From the NCBI GenBank assembly GCA_023423285.1, contig JAFAFV010000198.1, forward strand, positions 1 through 13,468: a DNA stretch of 13,468 nt, written 5' to 3'. Numbering within the stretch: position 1 is the first letter of the stretch; each line of letters opens with the position of its first letter. Source of the stretch: Bacteroidota bacterium. GTDB taxonomy: Bacteria; Bacteroidota; Bacteroidia; Chitinophagales; Chitinophagaceae. The notes beneath the pieces are model-generated. The model saw only the letters and a program-made list of their open reading frames with translations. It was not told where the DNA came from and did no database searches. The position numbers were made by a program, and so were the translations under genes. This document shows positions 1-7,370 of the stretch, one piece after another.

Positions 1-276
1 TCTACCATGCAAATACGCGAGCGTATGATGGACAGGATGAGCGACACAAGCAGGATTGTAGACAGGCTGATAATAAAAAAACTGGTATCAAAAAAAGTAT
101 CAGCCGGCGATAACCGCCTTGTGGATGTAACCATTACTGATAAGGGAATGCAACTGTTGCAAAACCTGGATGGTATTGAAGATGAACTAACTTATTTTTT
201 AGGGAACCTTTCAGAGGCTGAGGCGGAACAGCTCAGCGATTTACTGGACAAGATTAACGAAAGGCACAACTTATAA
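1..276 (+). CDS. MarR-family transcriptional regulator, C-terminal part (5' end outside window)
   Basis: The reading frame is open from base 1 and ends at TAA 274-276, so about 91 residues are present and the start lies to the left. The visible part matches the second half of a MarR winged helix: a recognition-helix region (MSDTSRIVDRLIIKKLV), the wing with the usual charged D-x-R pattern (GDNRLVDVTITDKG), and a C-terminal dimerisation helix rich in Glu and Leu. MarR proteins are dimeric DNA-binding repressors, often of stress or efflux genes and often controlled by small ligands. The ligand and targets cannot be read from this fragment. The internal ATG at base 7 is not a likely start because the DNA-binding domain would be cut in half. 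Confidence 0.8.
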   Translation, partial: STMQIRERMMDRMSDTSRIVDRLIIKKLVSKKVSAGDNRLVDVTITDKGMQLLQNLDGIEDELTYFLGNLSEAEAEQLSDLLDKINERHNL

Positions 277-286
277 TTTATACATT

Positions 287-334
287 ATAACCTTGCCTTA
301 TGTAAATGTGAGCTTCATAAGGTGTGCAGGTTAT
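287..334. repeat. Imperfect hairpin downstream of the MarR gene, next to a promoter
   Basis: CCTTATG (296-302) pairs with CATAAGG (316-322) around a 13-nt loop. Outside an asymmetric internal loop, ATAACCT (287-293) pairs with AGGTTAT (328-334). There is no T-run after it, so a classic intrinsic terminator is not supported. Its right arm touches the -33 region of the promoter proposed for the next gene, so it may be an operator, possibly for the adjacent MarR protein. That role is inference. Confidence 0.5.
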
Positions 335-362
335 GACATCCGTTTGCGAAGCCCTATCTTTG
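332..362 (+). promoter_or_regulatory. Bacteroidota-type promoter of the TPR gene
   Basis: TATCTTTG at 355-362 is an exact match to the Bacteroidota -7 box TAnnTTTG. Nineteen bases upstream lies TATG (332-335), one mismatch from the -33 box TTTG. Transcription would begin near 367-370, leaving a leader of about 15 nt before the ATG at 383. Confidence 0.6.
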
Positions 363-382
363 CGCCCTAAATAAATTGAATA

Positions 383-1033
383 ATGAAAGCTTATAATTTT
401 ATAATCCGGTACAGGTTCATTATTTCCATCATTCTGATCGTGGTAGGCGCGTATGTGAATTATGCCGCGGGTTTCTGGCCTGCTTTTCCGCTTTATTTTG
501 TGGGAGCCCTTTTATTGTTTGGCTATTTCTTTTTTGGGCCGCTACGCCTGATACAGGAGTATATGGAAGAAGGCGATCTTGAAGGGGCAGAAAAAATATT
601 AAATTCTGTTAAATACCCCAATCTGCTTTATAAACCTATCCGTTCCGTTTATTACACGCTTAAAGGGAATATTGCCATGAGCAAACAAGATTATGATCAT
701 GCAGAAGTGATGATGAAAAAAGGCCTTGATCTGGGTATGCCGGTAAAAGAAGCCGAGGGCGCCAGCCTGTTACAAATGGGCATGCTGGCCATTCAAAAAA
801 ACAACAACAAGCAGGGTGAAAGCTATATCAGACAAGCTTTAAGAAAGGGCTTGCCCGATAAAGAAAATCAGGCGGCTGCTTACTTGCAAATGTGCAGTAT
901 AATGATGAACAAGCGGGAGTTTAGAGCCGCAAAAGACTTTTTTAGAAGAGCCAAAGCTTGCAAGCCTACCACACCGCAAATTGTAGATCAGTTAAAACAA
1001 ATTGAAAAATATATTTCGCGCATGCCGGGTTAA
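383..1033 (+). CDS. Membrane-anchored TPR-repeat protein, function unknown
   Basis: A 216-residue protein with two hydrophobic segments near the N-terminus (about residues 10-29 and 33-52, ending FFFGP), followed by a helical domain of about 160 residues with tetratricopeptide-type spacing. Examples are LKGNIAMSKQDYDHAEVMMK, then LLQMGMLAIQKNNNKQGESY, then AYLQMCSIMMNKREFRAAKD, roughly three to four helix pairs. TPR domains bind other proteins, so it is probably a scaffold or assembly factor at the inner membrane; the partner is unknown. The ATG at 383 sits just after a good promoter, and the gene appears monocistronic, ending before a strong terminator shared with the convergent gene. No gene name is recognised. 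Confidence 0.85.
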   Translation: MKAYNFIIRYRFIISIILIVVGAYVNYAAGFWPAFPLYFVGALLLFGYFFFGPLRLIQEYMEEGDLEGAEKILNSVKYPNLLYKPIRSVYYTLKGNIAMSKQDYDHAEVMMKKGLDLGMPVKEAEGASLLQMGMLAIQKNNNKQGESYIRQALRKGLPDKENQAAAYLQMCSIMMNKREFRAAKDFFRRAKACKPTTPQIVDQLKQIEKYISRMPG

Positions 1034-1125
1034 TGCCGTCGGCACCAATCAGCAACAACATCACCGCTGCAGGTGGTGAAATGAAATAAAATATCAGATT
1101 ACGCAAAAACCAGTACCATTAGCAA

Positions 1126-1159
1126 AACAAACCCCGCCGGATAAAAGGCGGGGTTTGTT
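1126..1159. terminator. Bidirectional intrinsic terminator between convergent genes
   Basis: AACAAACCCCGCC (1126-1138) and GGCGGGGTTTGTT (1147-1159) form a perfect 13-bp GC-cored stem with an 8-nt loop. The outer A/T part of the stem supplies a U-rich tract in both directions. It lies between the TPR gene ending at 1033 and the minus-strand gene ending at 1184 and can serve both. Confidence 0.85.
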
Positions 1160-1183
1160 GTATATAAAACGATTTGTTTTGCC

Positions 1184-1969
1184 TTACAGGCCACCTATAC
1201 TCAGGCCCACTGTAAACGGCCTCAGTTCGGGCCCCACGCCGTCTTTAAGCAAATTGGTAAACTGGTAAGTACCAAAAACCGTAAAATGCCCAAAGCCAAT
1301 GCGCGCGGTACCCACAATGCGCGTAGTATTAAAATATCTTTTGCTGGCTTCCTTCAAAGTATAATCGCTCATTTGTTTTTCAGCGCCATTATCAAGGTAC
1401 AAAGGTTTGCGGGCACGTGTGCCGGCCTTTATCATGGTGCCCACTTTTACCCCCAGGGCAAATTTGAAGCTTTTATCGCTCTGCTCAGGATTAGCAACAT
1501 ACCGAAGTTCAACCGGCGCTTCAAGGTAGGTAGTGGCCAGTTTGGTTTTTTTAAAGTACGTTGTATCAGGGCTGGTGGTTTTGTAATTAAACCTCAGTGT
1601 GCTGGTCTGGCCTTTTACATCAGGATAATCTTTGTCAAACATGATATGGTCTGATCCTACTCCCAAACCAATGGCCGCGCTTAGTTGCGGTGTGGTTTTA
1701 AATGGAAAGTCGAACATGAAATAGGTATTAATGCTTCTGGAAAAACCTTTTGTATTGATACTGTCTGGCTGACCCATCCACTGTGTGTAGCCTATTTGCA
1801 ATAGAAAATGGTCATTCGGTCTTTTGCTCAGGTCGTATTTTCTTTTTTGCTTGGGAACAGAGGTTTCTGCAACTTTTAGCTCTGGCGCATTGGCAGGCAA
1901 AGTATCTACCTGCGCAAAGACGTAGCTGGCAGAAAGGTACAAGGCCGAAAACAGTATTATTTTCTTCAT
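1184..1969 (-). CDS. PorT-like outer-membrane beta-barrel protein
   Basis: A 261-residue protein starting MKKIILFSALYLSASYVFAQ, a signal peptide probably cleaved next to the AQ. After a basic, proline-containing linker it alternates short amphipathic strands and turns, as in small Bacteroidota outer-membrane barrels: HFLLQIGYTQWMG, INTYFMFDFPF, LSAAIGLGVGSDHI, YLEAPVELRYVA, KFALGVKVGTMI, ARIGFGHFTVFGTYQF, LRPFTVGLSIGGL. The LEAPVELRY segment is typical of the PorT-like family. The substrate or role is unknown. An in-frame TTG at 1990 would lengthen it by seven residues, but that codon lies inside the proposed -7 promoter box, so the ATG at 1969 is preferred. The gene seems monocistronic and ends at the shared terminator. 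Confidence 0.8.
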   Translation of the reverse strand: MKKIILFSALYLSASYVFAQVDTLPANAPELKVAETSVPKQKRKYDLSKRPNDHFLLQIGYTQWMGQPDSINTKGFSRSINTYFMFDFPFKTTPQLSAAIGLGVGSDHIMFDKDYPDVKGQTSTLRFNYKTTSPDTTYFKKTKLATTYLEAPVELRYVANPEQSDKSFKFALGVKVGTMIKAGTRARKPLYLDNGAEKQMSDYTLKEASKRYFNTTRIVGTARIGFGHFTVFGTYQFTNLLKDGVGPELRPFTVGLSIGGL

Positions 1970-1987
1970 AAAAAAGTTTAAACTGCG

Positions 1988-1995
1988 CAAATATA
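1988..1995 (-). promoter_or_regulatory. -7 promoter box of the PorT-like gene
   Basis: On the minus strand this reads TATATTTG, an exact TAnnTTTG match, followed by GCGC and then about 13 bases to the ATG at 1969. The -33 region is A/T-rich without a clean TTTG. The box decides the start codon, because the alternative TTG start at 1990 would lie within it. Confidence 0.55.
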
Positions 1996-2077
1996 TTTGT
2001 CTTTGGGTTAAAAATAGGTTAATACCCGAATTAATATTTTAGTCTTAATTGATTGCTTATTGGTTAAATTCTTTAAA

Positions 2078-2111
2078 TTTGCCAACCCAAAAACAAAACC
2101 GGTTACGTTTG
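2078..2111 (+). promoter_or_regulatory. Probable promoter of the tRNA gene
   Basis: TACGTTTG (2104-2111) is an exact TAnnTTTG -7 box. TTTG at 2078-2081 may be the -33 box with a 22-nt gap, slightly longer than the usual 19-21. Transcription would start near 2117, about 20 nt before the mature tRNA 5' end. Confidence 0.5.
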
Positions 2112-2138
2112 TTAAATAGTTTGCTGCATTAGCAGCCT

Positions 2139-2212
2139 GGTCCTATAGCTCAGCCGGTTAGAGCACCTGACTCATAATCAGGGGGTCCCTGGTTCGAGCC
2201 CAGGTGGGACCA
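2139..2212 (+). tRNA. tRNA with CAT anticodon, probably tRNA-Ile2 (lysidine-modified)
   Basis: A complete 74-nt cloverleaf: acceptor GGTCCTA pairing with TGGGACC (one G-U), D stem GCTC/GAGC, anticodon stem CCTGA/TCAGG with loop CTCATAA (anticodon CAT at 2173-2175), a 5-nt variable loop, and T stem CCTGG/CCAGG with loop TTCGAGC. The discriminator is A at 2212 and CCA is not encoded. CAT can mean Met, initiator Met or Ile2. The acceptor has C4-G69 and C5-G68 and the loop has A37 and A38, which are the TilS lysidine-synthetase recognition features known from E. coli tRNA-Ile2, so Ile2 (reading AUA) is favoured over elongator Met. It is not an initiator, because the acceptor stem is fully paired at 1-72. 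Confidence 0.9.
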
Positions 2213-2220
2213 CTGAAGGA

Positions 2221-2248
2221 AACCGTTGCATGTTGCAGCGGTTTTTTT
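2221..2248 (+). terminator. Intrinsic terminator of the tRNA gene
   Basis: AACCGTTGCA (2221-2230) pairs with TGCAGCGGTT (2234-2243), 10 bp with one G-U, around a 3-nt loop. It runs directly into a tract of seven T residues (2242-2248). It begins 9 nt after the tRNA discriminator base. Confidence 0.85.
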
Positions 2249-2310
2249 GAAAGCATGTGGTGCCGGTATGATGATGCTAATGACGATAGAGCGAAATAAC
2301 TAGCAATGCT

Positions 2311-4542
2311 TTATCGTATATGCTGTACGCCAAATTTATAAGATCCCGATCCCACGTTTTTTAGTACAAAATGATTGCCTTCTTTCACGGCTTTTACCCG
2401 GCGCCCATTTTCAGTAATCACAGCATTGCTTGTTATGGATGGCAGGTATATTTGTGCATTTGTATTTGCAGGAATGGTAACATTCATGTTAAAATACTTT
2501 TCTGACTGATGGAATGACATGGAAATGTTTCCCCGAATAGTGGGAACAACAATTTCTGCAAAGGAGAGGGTGCCGGGCCTTGGTGCTATTTTAAATTGAG
2601 ACCACCCTGGTGATACGGGCTCAATGCCCATCAATTTTCTTGAAATAATATTGGCTGGCGCTGCGCCCCAGGCATGATTCCAGTCCAGGTTAGGTTTGTA
2701 TTTATTATCCCAGGCTTCCAATGTCATTGTGCTTCCACTGCGGATCATATTGTACCAGCTTCTGTCAGAGGTGGATGTCATTAAAGAAAGGCCGTAATCT
2801 GCTGCATGGTAATCGTATAGCGCTTCTAATAAAAACTGGCTGCCATACACGCTACAGGCCATGCCTCTGGATTGGATAAATGAAATGACTCCCGGCACGT
2901 CTTTTTCAGCTACCAAACCAAACAGCAATGCAAAAAAATTAGTATGCAAAGATGCGTGGCGTGTTGTTACGCCATCGCAATACAAACCTTTCGATTGATC
3001 CCACAATAAGTTGTTATAGGTTTGTTTAAGGGATTGTGCTTTGGATAAAAACATGGCTGCATCTGTTTCTTTACCCAATACCGCAGCAATTTTATGCATT
3101 GTTACAAGGGCGTTGTAATAGTATGCATTTGACACAGCATTGTAAGCTGTAAATATAAAGCCATCCGTTTCGCCGGCTTCTTTTTTGCTCAAACCTAAGC
3201 CACCTGAGTGTGGCCAATCAACAATGTCTCTGAGTTTGGCAGAAGCCGGTAAATGAATGGCTTTCAAGATTTGTGGTGTAACCTTATTTACAGTTATCAG
3301 GCCGTTCGAGTCCTCCAGCTGCATTAATGTTTTTTGTACTAGTTCGTTGTAATGGTGCCTGATGGAACGCGCATCTCCTGTGTATAGATAATCGTACCAG
3401 GCCATCATTACAGATTGCAAAATCCATTCGGTTGGCCAGGTTGCTTTGTAAATTAAATATTCATGTGAATATCGTGCTAAAGTAAATTCTTTATCAACGG
3501 CGTAATGGCTCAGTTGATTGATCAATGCATCAGCCTCATAAGGAATTCTTTCTCTGTCACCATCTATATAAATACCGGCAAAGGATGTGGCTTTGATGGT
3601 GTACTTACATAAATCCCAAACCTGGTTTAATATGGAATCAGAACTTTTAAAATAAGATGCGGATTCATCAAAAGGGTAATGTATATTGGTTCTGATGATT
3701 TGCTCTTTGCCTAACGCCGCATTATGCCCTTCAATTTCTACGTATCGGAACGGCATAACCACGCCAATGGAATCGGGCATTTTTATGGCGTCTTTTCCGG
3801 TATTACGTTTATCAGCTTTCAAATGAATGTGGTAATGGCTAATATTCTTTTTTAGGGGTAGCTTATATTCGGCATACCTTACCGTGCCAGGAGGTGTCCT
3901 GTTAATGCTGCCATCAGGGTTGATGGCTTCGCCTAGCCTTACAATTATGGTATCATCGTGGTTAATAGTTTTGAAATGTACTTTTAATTGTCCGAATGAC
4001 GCTTTGCCAAAATCTGCTTTTGTGAGGCGTTTGAGATTAGTAATGTTAGTAGGGAATTGCTCTTGTTTAACGATTGAATATCTGCCGGTAGTATAATCTG
4101 CAAATTCATCAGCTGTTTGAAAATAGTGACCCCTGGAATATGGAGATACCTCGTTTCTATTATTCCATATACGAACTTTCCAAAAATATTGCTGTGCAGG
4201 TTTGAGATGCGTGCCATTATATAAAATACCGTTAGATAATGGGCTATTGACCTTTCCCGAATTCCAGATATTGCCGGTATTTTTATCAATCATGTCTTTG
4301 TTGTCAGACACAATAATTTGATACGCTGCCTGGTAAATGTTTTTCCTGGTATCAATCACTTCCCAACTAAAAGCAGGTGTGCGGTTAAACGTTTTTACAG
4401 GCGATGCTGTGCCGGTAAAATAACAACTCATCAAATCACAAAGTAAATTTTGAGGAGGATTTACAGTATTTGCAGGTGGGCTTGTCAATCCCTGCGTAAG
4501 TGTTACAACAAAAAGTAAAAATAACAGGTACCTTATTTGCAT
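2311..4542 (-). CDS. Secreted GH78-type alpha-L-rhamnosidase
   Basis: A 743-residue protein with an N-terminal signal peptide (residues 1 to about 19, LLFLLFVVTLTQG). Residues 33-145 resemble the fibronectin-like N-terminal domain of rhamnosidases (TPAFSWEV, AYQIIVSD, YFWKVRIWNN). Residues about 150-290 form beta-sandwich modules (FRYVEIEGHN). Residues about 295-640 are the (alpha/alpha)6 catalytic domain, with the acidic DGDRERIPYEADA at 327-339 and TLEAWD at 607-612, followed by WNHAWGAAP (621-629). Residues about 640-743 are the C-terminal beta domain. GH78 enzymes release L-rhamnose from plant or bacterial glycans by inversion, and the acidic residues in the first two motifs are the likely catalytic ones. 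The family is clear; the substrate is not. There is no adjacent SusC/SusD pair, so it is a stand-alone gene. The ATG at 4542 is preceded by a G-rich GGGGTGAGA. Confidence 0.88.
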   Translation of the reverse strand: MQIRYLLFLLFVVTLTQGLTSPPANTVNPPQNLLCDLMSCYFTGTASPVKTFNRTPAFSWEVIDTRKNIYQAAYQIIVSDNKDMIDKNTGNIWNSGKVNSPLSNGILYNGTHLKPAQQYFWKVRIWNNRNEVSPYSRGHYFQTADEFADYTTGRYSIVKQEQFPTNITNLKRLTKADFGKASFGQLKVHFKTINHDDTIIVRLGEAINPDGSINRTPPGTVRYAEYKLPLKKNISHYHIHLKADKRNTGKDAIKMPDSIGVVMPFRYVEIEGHNAALGKEQIIRTNIHYPFDESASYFKSSDSILNQVWDLCKYTIKATSFAGIYIDGDRERIPYEADALINQLSHYAVDKEFTLARYSHEYLIYKATWPTEWILQSVMMAWYDYLYTGDARSIRHHYNELVQKTLMQLEDSNGLITVNKVTPQILKAIHLPASAKLRDIVDWPHSGGLGLSKKEAGETDGFIFTAYNAVSNAYYYNALVTMHKIAAVLGKETDAAMFLSKAQSLKQTYNNLLWDQSKGLYCDGVTTRHASLHTNFFALLFGLVAEKDVPGVISFIQSRGMACSVYGSQFLLEALYDYHAADYGLSLMTSTSDRSWYNMIRSGSTMTLEAWDNKYKPNLDWNHAWGAAPANIISRKLMGIEPVSPGWSQFKIAPRPGTLSFAEIVVPTIRGNISMSFHQSEKYFNMNVTIPANTNAQIYLPSITSNAVITENGRRVKAVKEGNHFVLKNVGSGSYKFGVQHIR

Positions 4543-4632
4543 ATTCTCACCCCAAGATAATTAAATTCTAAAAATGCCGCGTGTTGATCAGTAAAAGTTT
4601 CTGTTATTTTTAGTATGCTGCCTGCTTATCAT

Positions 4633-4660
4633 AAAAAAAGCCACACAAAAGTGTAGCTTC
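4633..4660 (-). terminator. Intrinsic terminator of the DUF4397-like lipoprotein gene
   Basis: Read on the minus strand: GAAGCTACAC, TTTT loop, GTGTGGCTT, then a run of T (4639 down to 4633). The stem is AAGC/GCTT plus ACAC/GTGT with one mismatched pair between them. It lies about 30 nt beyond the stop codon at 4691. Confidence 0.75.
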
Positions 4661-4690
4661 TTTGTTGATGTTTCAGGAGCTTTGCTTTAC

Positions 4691-5401
4691 TTACTTGTTG
4701 GTAAAAACGTTTGCCTGTATTTTTTTACTGTTATCAGTCGTTTCTTTTAATCCACTAACCCAAATGGTATAAATTTTACCTTTTATTAGGTCGAGGTCTG
4801 TAATGGTGGCAAGCACGGCATTGTCATCCTGGTTGGTAATTTTAAAAGTTATCTTTTGTGCGTCCAGTTCTTTATAAGCGCTGGCGCTTTTGTAAGCCAC
4901 GTTTTCAAACTGTTTGGTGTCAGTGCCTGAAACAAGGTTCAGCTTGCTAACATCAGGCGAAAGGTTTACCACCCTTATCTTTACTTTATTCTCGCCGGGC
5001 GCTGTAAGGTCATCGTTTACCTGAACTACTTCAAAAGTTTTGCCATCGGTGGAGTTGGCAACCAGCAGCGAGTAATTTTTATTCTCTGCGGTTTCAAGCG
5101 TTTTTTTAACGAGCGACTTATCATCTTTCCCTTTAATCTCAACTGAAGGCTGGCCCGCCACTATGTCTACATAGTTGAGGCTGTCAGAATAGCCAATTAA
5201 TTTGTTGTTTACTTTTTTGTTTTCAATTAAAAAATTAATAGAGTCAGCGCCAAAGGCAGCATTCAGTACTGCAATCTTACCATATTTTTTTGCTGGTGGC
5301 GGTGTGTCATCGTCTTTATCACACCCTGTAGCAGATACAAGCGACAGTAGAATTGCTGCTGATAAAAACAGTTTAGAGGTTTTTGTTAAAAGTACTTTCA
5401 T
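4691..5401 (-). CDS. DUF4397-like lipoprotein
   Basis: A 236-residue protein beginning MKVLLTKTSKLFLSAAILL, with a lipobox LVSATGC that makes Cys27 the lipidation site, followed by acidic DKDDD. The mature part looks like two copies of a beta-sandwich unit: KIAVLNAAFGADSINFLI...YVDIVAGQPSVEIKG, and VKIRVVNLSPDVSKLNLV...KELDAQKITFKIT. This is the pattern of DUF4397 proteins (a VNASPDA-type start and a Y-x-x-V-x-x-G-x-x-x-V end). Function is unknown; the location is the periplasmic or outer face of an envelope membrane. A longer in-frame ATG at 5485 is unlikely because it would put a second hydrophobic stretch before the lipoprotein signal and would run through the inverted repeat at 5465. It is divergent from the ECF sigma gene and may belong to its regulon. 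Confidence 0.75.
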   Translation of the reverse strand: MKVLLTKTSKLFLSAAILLSLVSATGCDKDDDTPPPAKKYGKIAVLNAAFGADSINFLIENKKVNNKLIGYSDSLNYVDIVAGQPSVEIKGKDDKSLVKKTLETAENKNYSLLVANSTDGKTFEVVQVNDDLTAPGENKVKIRVVNLSPDVSKLNLVSGTDTKQFENVAYKSASAYKELDAQKITFKITNQDDNAVLATITDLDLIKGKIYTIWVSGLKETTDNSKKIQANVFTNK

Positions 5402-5464
5402 AAAGTTTTTTTGATTTACAGTGATAAAATAAGTTTTCGTAAGGCAAAACACAACTATTAACAC

Positions 5465-5529
5465 AAACGCTACAAGCGGGTGCATTTTTTTTTAGGTTGA
5501 AATAAATAACCGGGTTTTCTGTAGCGTTT
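5465..5529. promoter_or_regulatory. 10-bp inverted repeat in the divergent promoter region of lipoprotein and sigma factor
   Basis: AAACGCTACA (5465-5474) and TGTAGCGTTT (5520-5529) are perfect reverse complements 45 nt apart. Each half therefore reads TGTAGCGTTT toward its own gene: leftward to the lipoprotein start at 5401 and rightward to the sigma start at 5540. Two identical outward-facing elements suggest a shared promoter or activator motif, possibly the target of the ECF sigma factor itself. That role is inference. Confidence 0.5.
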
Positions 5530-5539
5530 TTATTTAAAA

Positions 5540-6169
5540 GTGCGTTTAAGCTATACAGAAGAAAAAAATTTTGATAAAGAATTCGCGCACTTAAAGATTT
5601 TCGTGGAGAAACTGACAAATGAGACTGAGTTATTGGAGCTTCTTTCTAAGGACTGCAAAAATCTTGGAGATAAGTTCAGGGTGCGCTTTTACAAGCATTA
5701 CTGGGGATACCTTATGGCTGTTGCCCTGCGTTATGTATCTGACCGTGATACGGCATGTATGATTGTAAATGACAGTTTCATGAAAATTTTTACCAACCTC
5801 CACACGTTTACATGCAATGATTGGCCGAATGCCCATAAAATGCTCAAAGGCTGGATGGCGAAAATAACCGTTCGTACCGCGCTGAACGAAATAAGAAAAC
5901 ATAAGACAAACATTTATGAAGAGATATGCGATGAGCGCAGCAATATGCCTGTAACCACTTTGCAGGATGTTTTTCACGAAGAATATCTGTTAAAACTCAT
6001 CAATCAGTTGAACCCTGTCTATAAGAATGTTTTTATGTTGTATGAAATTGAAGGGTTCAGTCATGATGAAATTGCGGAATTGCTCGGCATTGCGCCAAGC
6101 TCCAGCAGGGTGTATTTAACCAGGGCAAAAGAAAAGCTTAAAAGCTTGTATCGTACAATAATGAACTAA
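5540..6169 (+). CDS. ECF-type RNA polymerase sigma factor
   Basis: Up to 209 residues. Region sigma-2 spans about residues 46-122 (YWGYLMAVALRYVSDRDTA, then NDSFMKIF, then WMAKITVRTALNEIRK, the -10 recognition part). Region sigma-4 spans about 149-205 (LINQLNPVYKNVFMLYEIEG, then HDEIAELLGIAPSSSRVYLT as the -35 helix-turn-helix). It would redirect RNA polymerase to envelope-linked promoters. The start is uncertain: the first in-frame start-like codon after a stop is GTG 5540, directly after TTTTATTTAAAA (5528-5539), a string also found upstream of the lipoprotein at 7437. If that string is promoter DNA, translation may start later, for example at GTG 5603; sigma-2 would stay intact. Only 2 bases separate its stop from the next gene, which is probably its regulator. 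Confidence 0.88.
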   Translation: MRLSYTEEKNFDKEFAHLKIFVEKLTNETELLELLSKDCKNLGDKFRVRFYKHYWGYLMAVALRYVSDRDTACMIVNDSFMKIFTNLHTFTCNDWPNAHKMLKGWMAKITVRTALNEIRKHKTNIYEEICDERSNMPVTTLQDVFHEEYLLKLINQLNPVYKNVFMLYEIEGFSHDEIAELLGIAPSSSRVYLTRAKEKLKSLYRTIMN

Positions 6170-6171
6170 AC

Positions 6172-7356
6172 ATGGGTAATGACGAACATAAAATTATAAA
6201 CAGCCTCAGGGACGAGTTTCTTGACAAGGAGATACCGTACGAAGAGGGCAAATGGGAAAGTTTTCGGGAGCAGTACGGCAAAGAACTCAACAGGCTTGAC
6301 CAAAAGCAAAACGCAAAAATTATTCCGATGTGGAAGTATGCAGCCGCGGCTGCGGCCGCGGTAATACTTATTGTACTTGCTGTTAACATTTTTCACCCTC
6401 CCAAGCATACAAGTAAAAATATTGTTAGAAAAGAGCAGATAAACATTACGAATGCTATACAACCTGGCGATACCATAGTAAGCAAGCCAAAAAATATAAC
6501 GAATGAAAGGATAGAATTTTCCCGCGTTTCAAAGCCCGCTGTTCAGCAGCCGTCTTACAACCATGTGCCGTTACAAGCTCAGATTACAGCAAGTGAAATA
6601 AAACGGCCAGACCAGCTATCCGTTATTGTAACAGACACGGTAGCTATTAAACAGACAGGCACTATACGGCCTTCTGAAACATTTCCCAAACGACAGGAAA
6701 CGCTGCCACTGCCTGCCGATATTGATTACCTCACAAAAAGCAGCGAGCATTCAGACAGGTGGAAGTTTGGTGTGGAACTGAATCCTGCAGTTATTTCAGA
6801 TCGCATCAATGTAGGCGTTGGTATATCTACTCAATATGAAGTTTCAAGAAGAATCACGTTGGCAACAGGGCTGTCATATTCCAGCATGACTGCTATTCAT
6901 AAATCAGATGCTGTACAGGTATCTGCTGATACCAGCATTACCGGCGCACAATCGGTGATTAAAGCGCTCGACATACCGCTATCAATCATTTATGAAAGAG
7001 ATAACGGGTGGTATGCGGCGGTGGGCGTTTCGGCATTAGCTGTTTTAAAAGAAAACAAGGTGTACGAGTTTACATCAAAAACATTACAAGAAAGTTTTAG
7101 CACCGACCCCGTAAGCGGAGAATCACTGGCTGTATTTAATGTGGTAGAAACACAGTTCAGCAAGAAAACTACTGATACTGACTTCAGAGGCCGCAGCAAT
7201 TTAGGCTACATCAACCTGGCTATTGGCAAGCAATACAAATTTTACAGCGATAAGAAAATACTGCTGGAACCGTTTGTAAAAATACCTGTGGGCGCTCTGC
7301 AAAACGATAAAATAAACCTGCTCAATTCCGGTGTAAAAATCAGGTTGTTGTTTTAA
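6172..7356 (+). CDS. Putative dual membrane-spanning anti-sigma factor with C-terminal barrel
   Basis: A 394-residue protein. Residues 1-52 form a charged helical head (SLRDEFLDKEIPYEEGKWES), suited to bind the sigma factor in the cytoplasm. Residues about 55-73 (MWKYAAAAAAAVILIVLAV) are a single inner-membrane helix. Residues about 75-190 are a Pro/Thr/Lys-rich, low-complexity linker. Residues about 195-394 are alternating strands typical of an eight-strand outer-membrane barrel (WKFGVELNPAV, RITLATGLSYSSM, YAAVGVSALAVL, LGYINLAIGKQYKF, ILLEPFVKIPVG), ending GVKIRLLF with a terminal Phe as in BAM substrates. One chain would thus span inner membrane, periplasm and outer membrane. This architecture, next to an ECF sigma gene, matches the dual membrane-spanning anti-sigma factors (Dma) described in Bacteroides thetaiotaomicron. 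Anti-sigma activity here is inferred from architecture and position, not from a recognised anti-sigma signature. Confidence 0.7.
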   Translation: MGNDEHKIINSLRDEFLDKEIPYEEGKWESFREQYGKELNRLDQKQNAKIIPMWKYAAAAAAAVILIVLAVNIFHPPKHTSKNIVRKEQINITNAIQPGDTIVSKPKNITNERIEFSRVSKPAVQQPSYNHVPLQAQITASEIKRPDQLSVIVTDTVAIKQTGTIRPSETFPKRQETLPLPADIDYLTKSSEHSDRWKFGVELNPAVISDRINVGVGISTQYEVSRRITLATGLSYSSMTAIHKSDAVQVSADTSITGAQSVIKALDIPLSIIYERDNGWYAAVGVSALAVLKENKVYEFTSKTLQESFSTDPVSGESLAVFNVVETQFSKKTTDTDFRGRSNLGYINLAIGKQYKFYSDKKILLEPFVKIPVGALQNDKINLLNSGVKIRLLF

Positions 7357-7370
7357 AATAGTTATAAGGA

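Noticed and set aside
1970..1990. Longer start (TTG 1990) for the PorT-like protein
   Set aside because: The TTG is part of the TATATTTG -7 box, and the downstream ATG gives a clean signal peptide.
2139..2310. tRNA 3' end as an integration (att) site for a mobile island carrying the rhamnosidase and CRISPR
   Set aside because: No second copy of the tRNA 3' end, no integrase and no transposase are seen in the window.
3984..4289. 101-codon open frame on the minus strand inside the rhamnosidase gene
   Set aside because: It overlaps a full-length, domain-complete GH78 gene in another frame and shows no recognisable protein features.
5402..5485. Longer start (ATG 5485) for the DUF4397-like lipoprotein
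   Set aside because: It would add an extra hydrophobic stretch before a normal lipoprotein signal and run through the divergent promoter inverted repeat.
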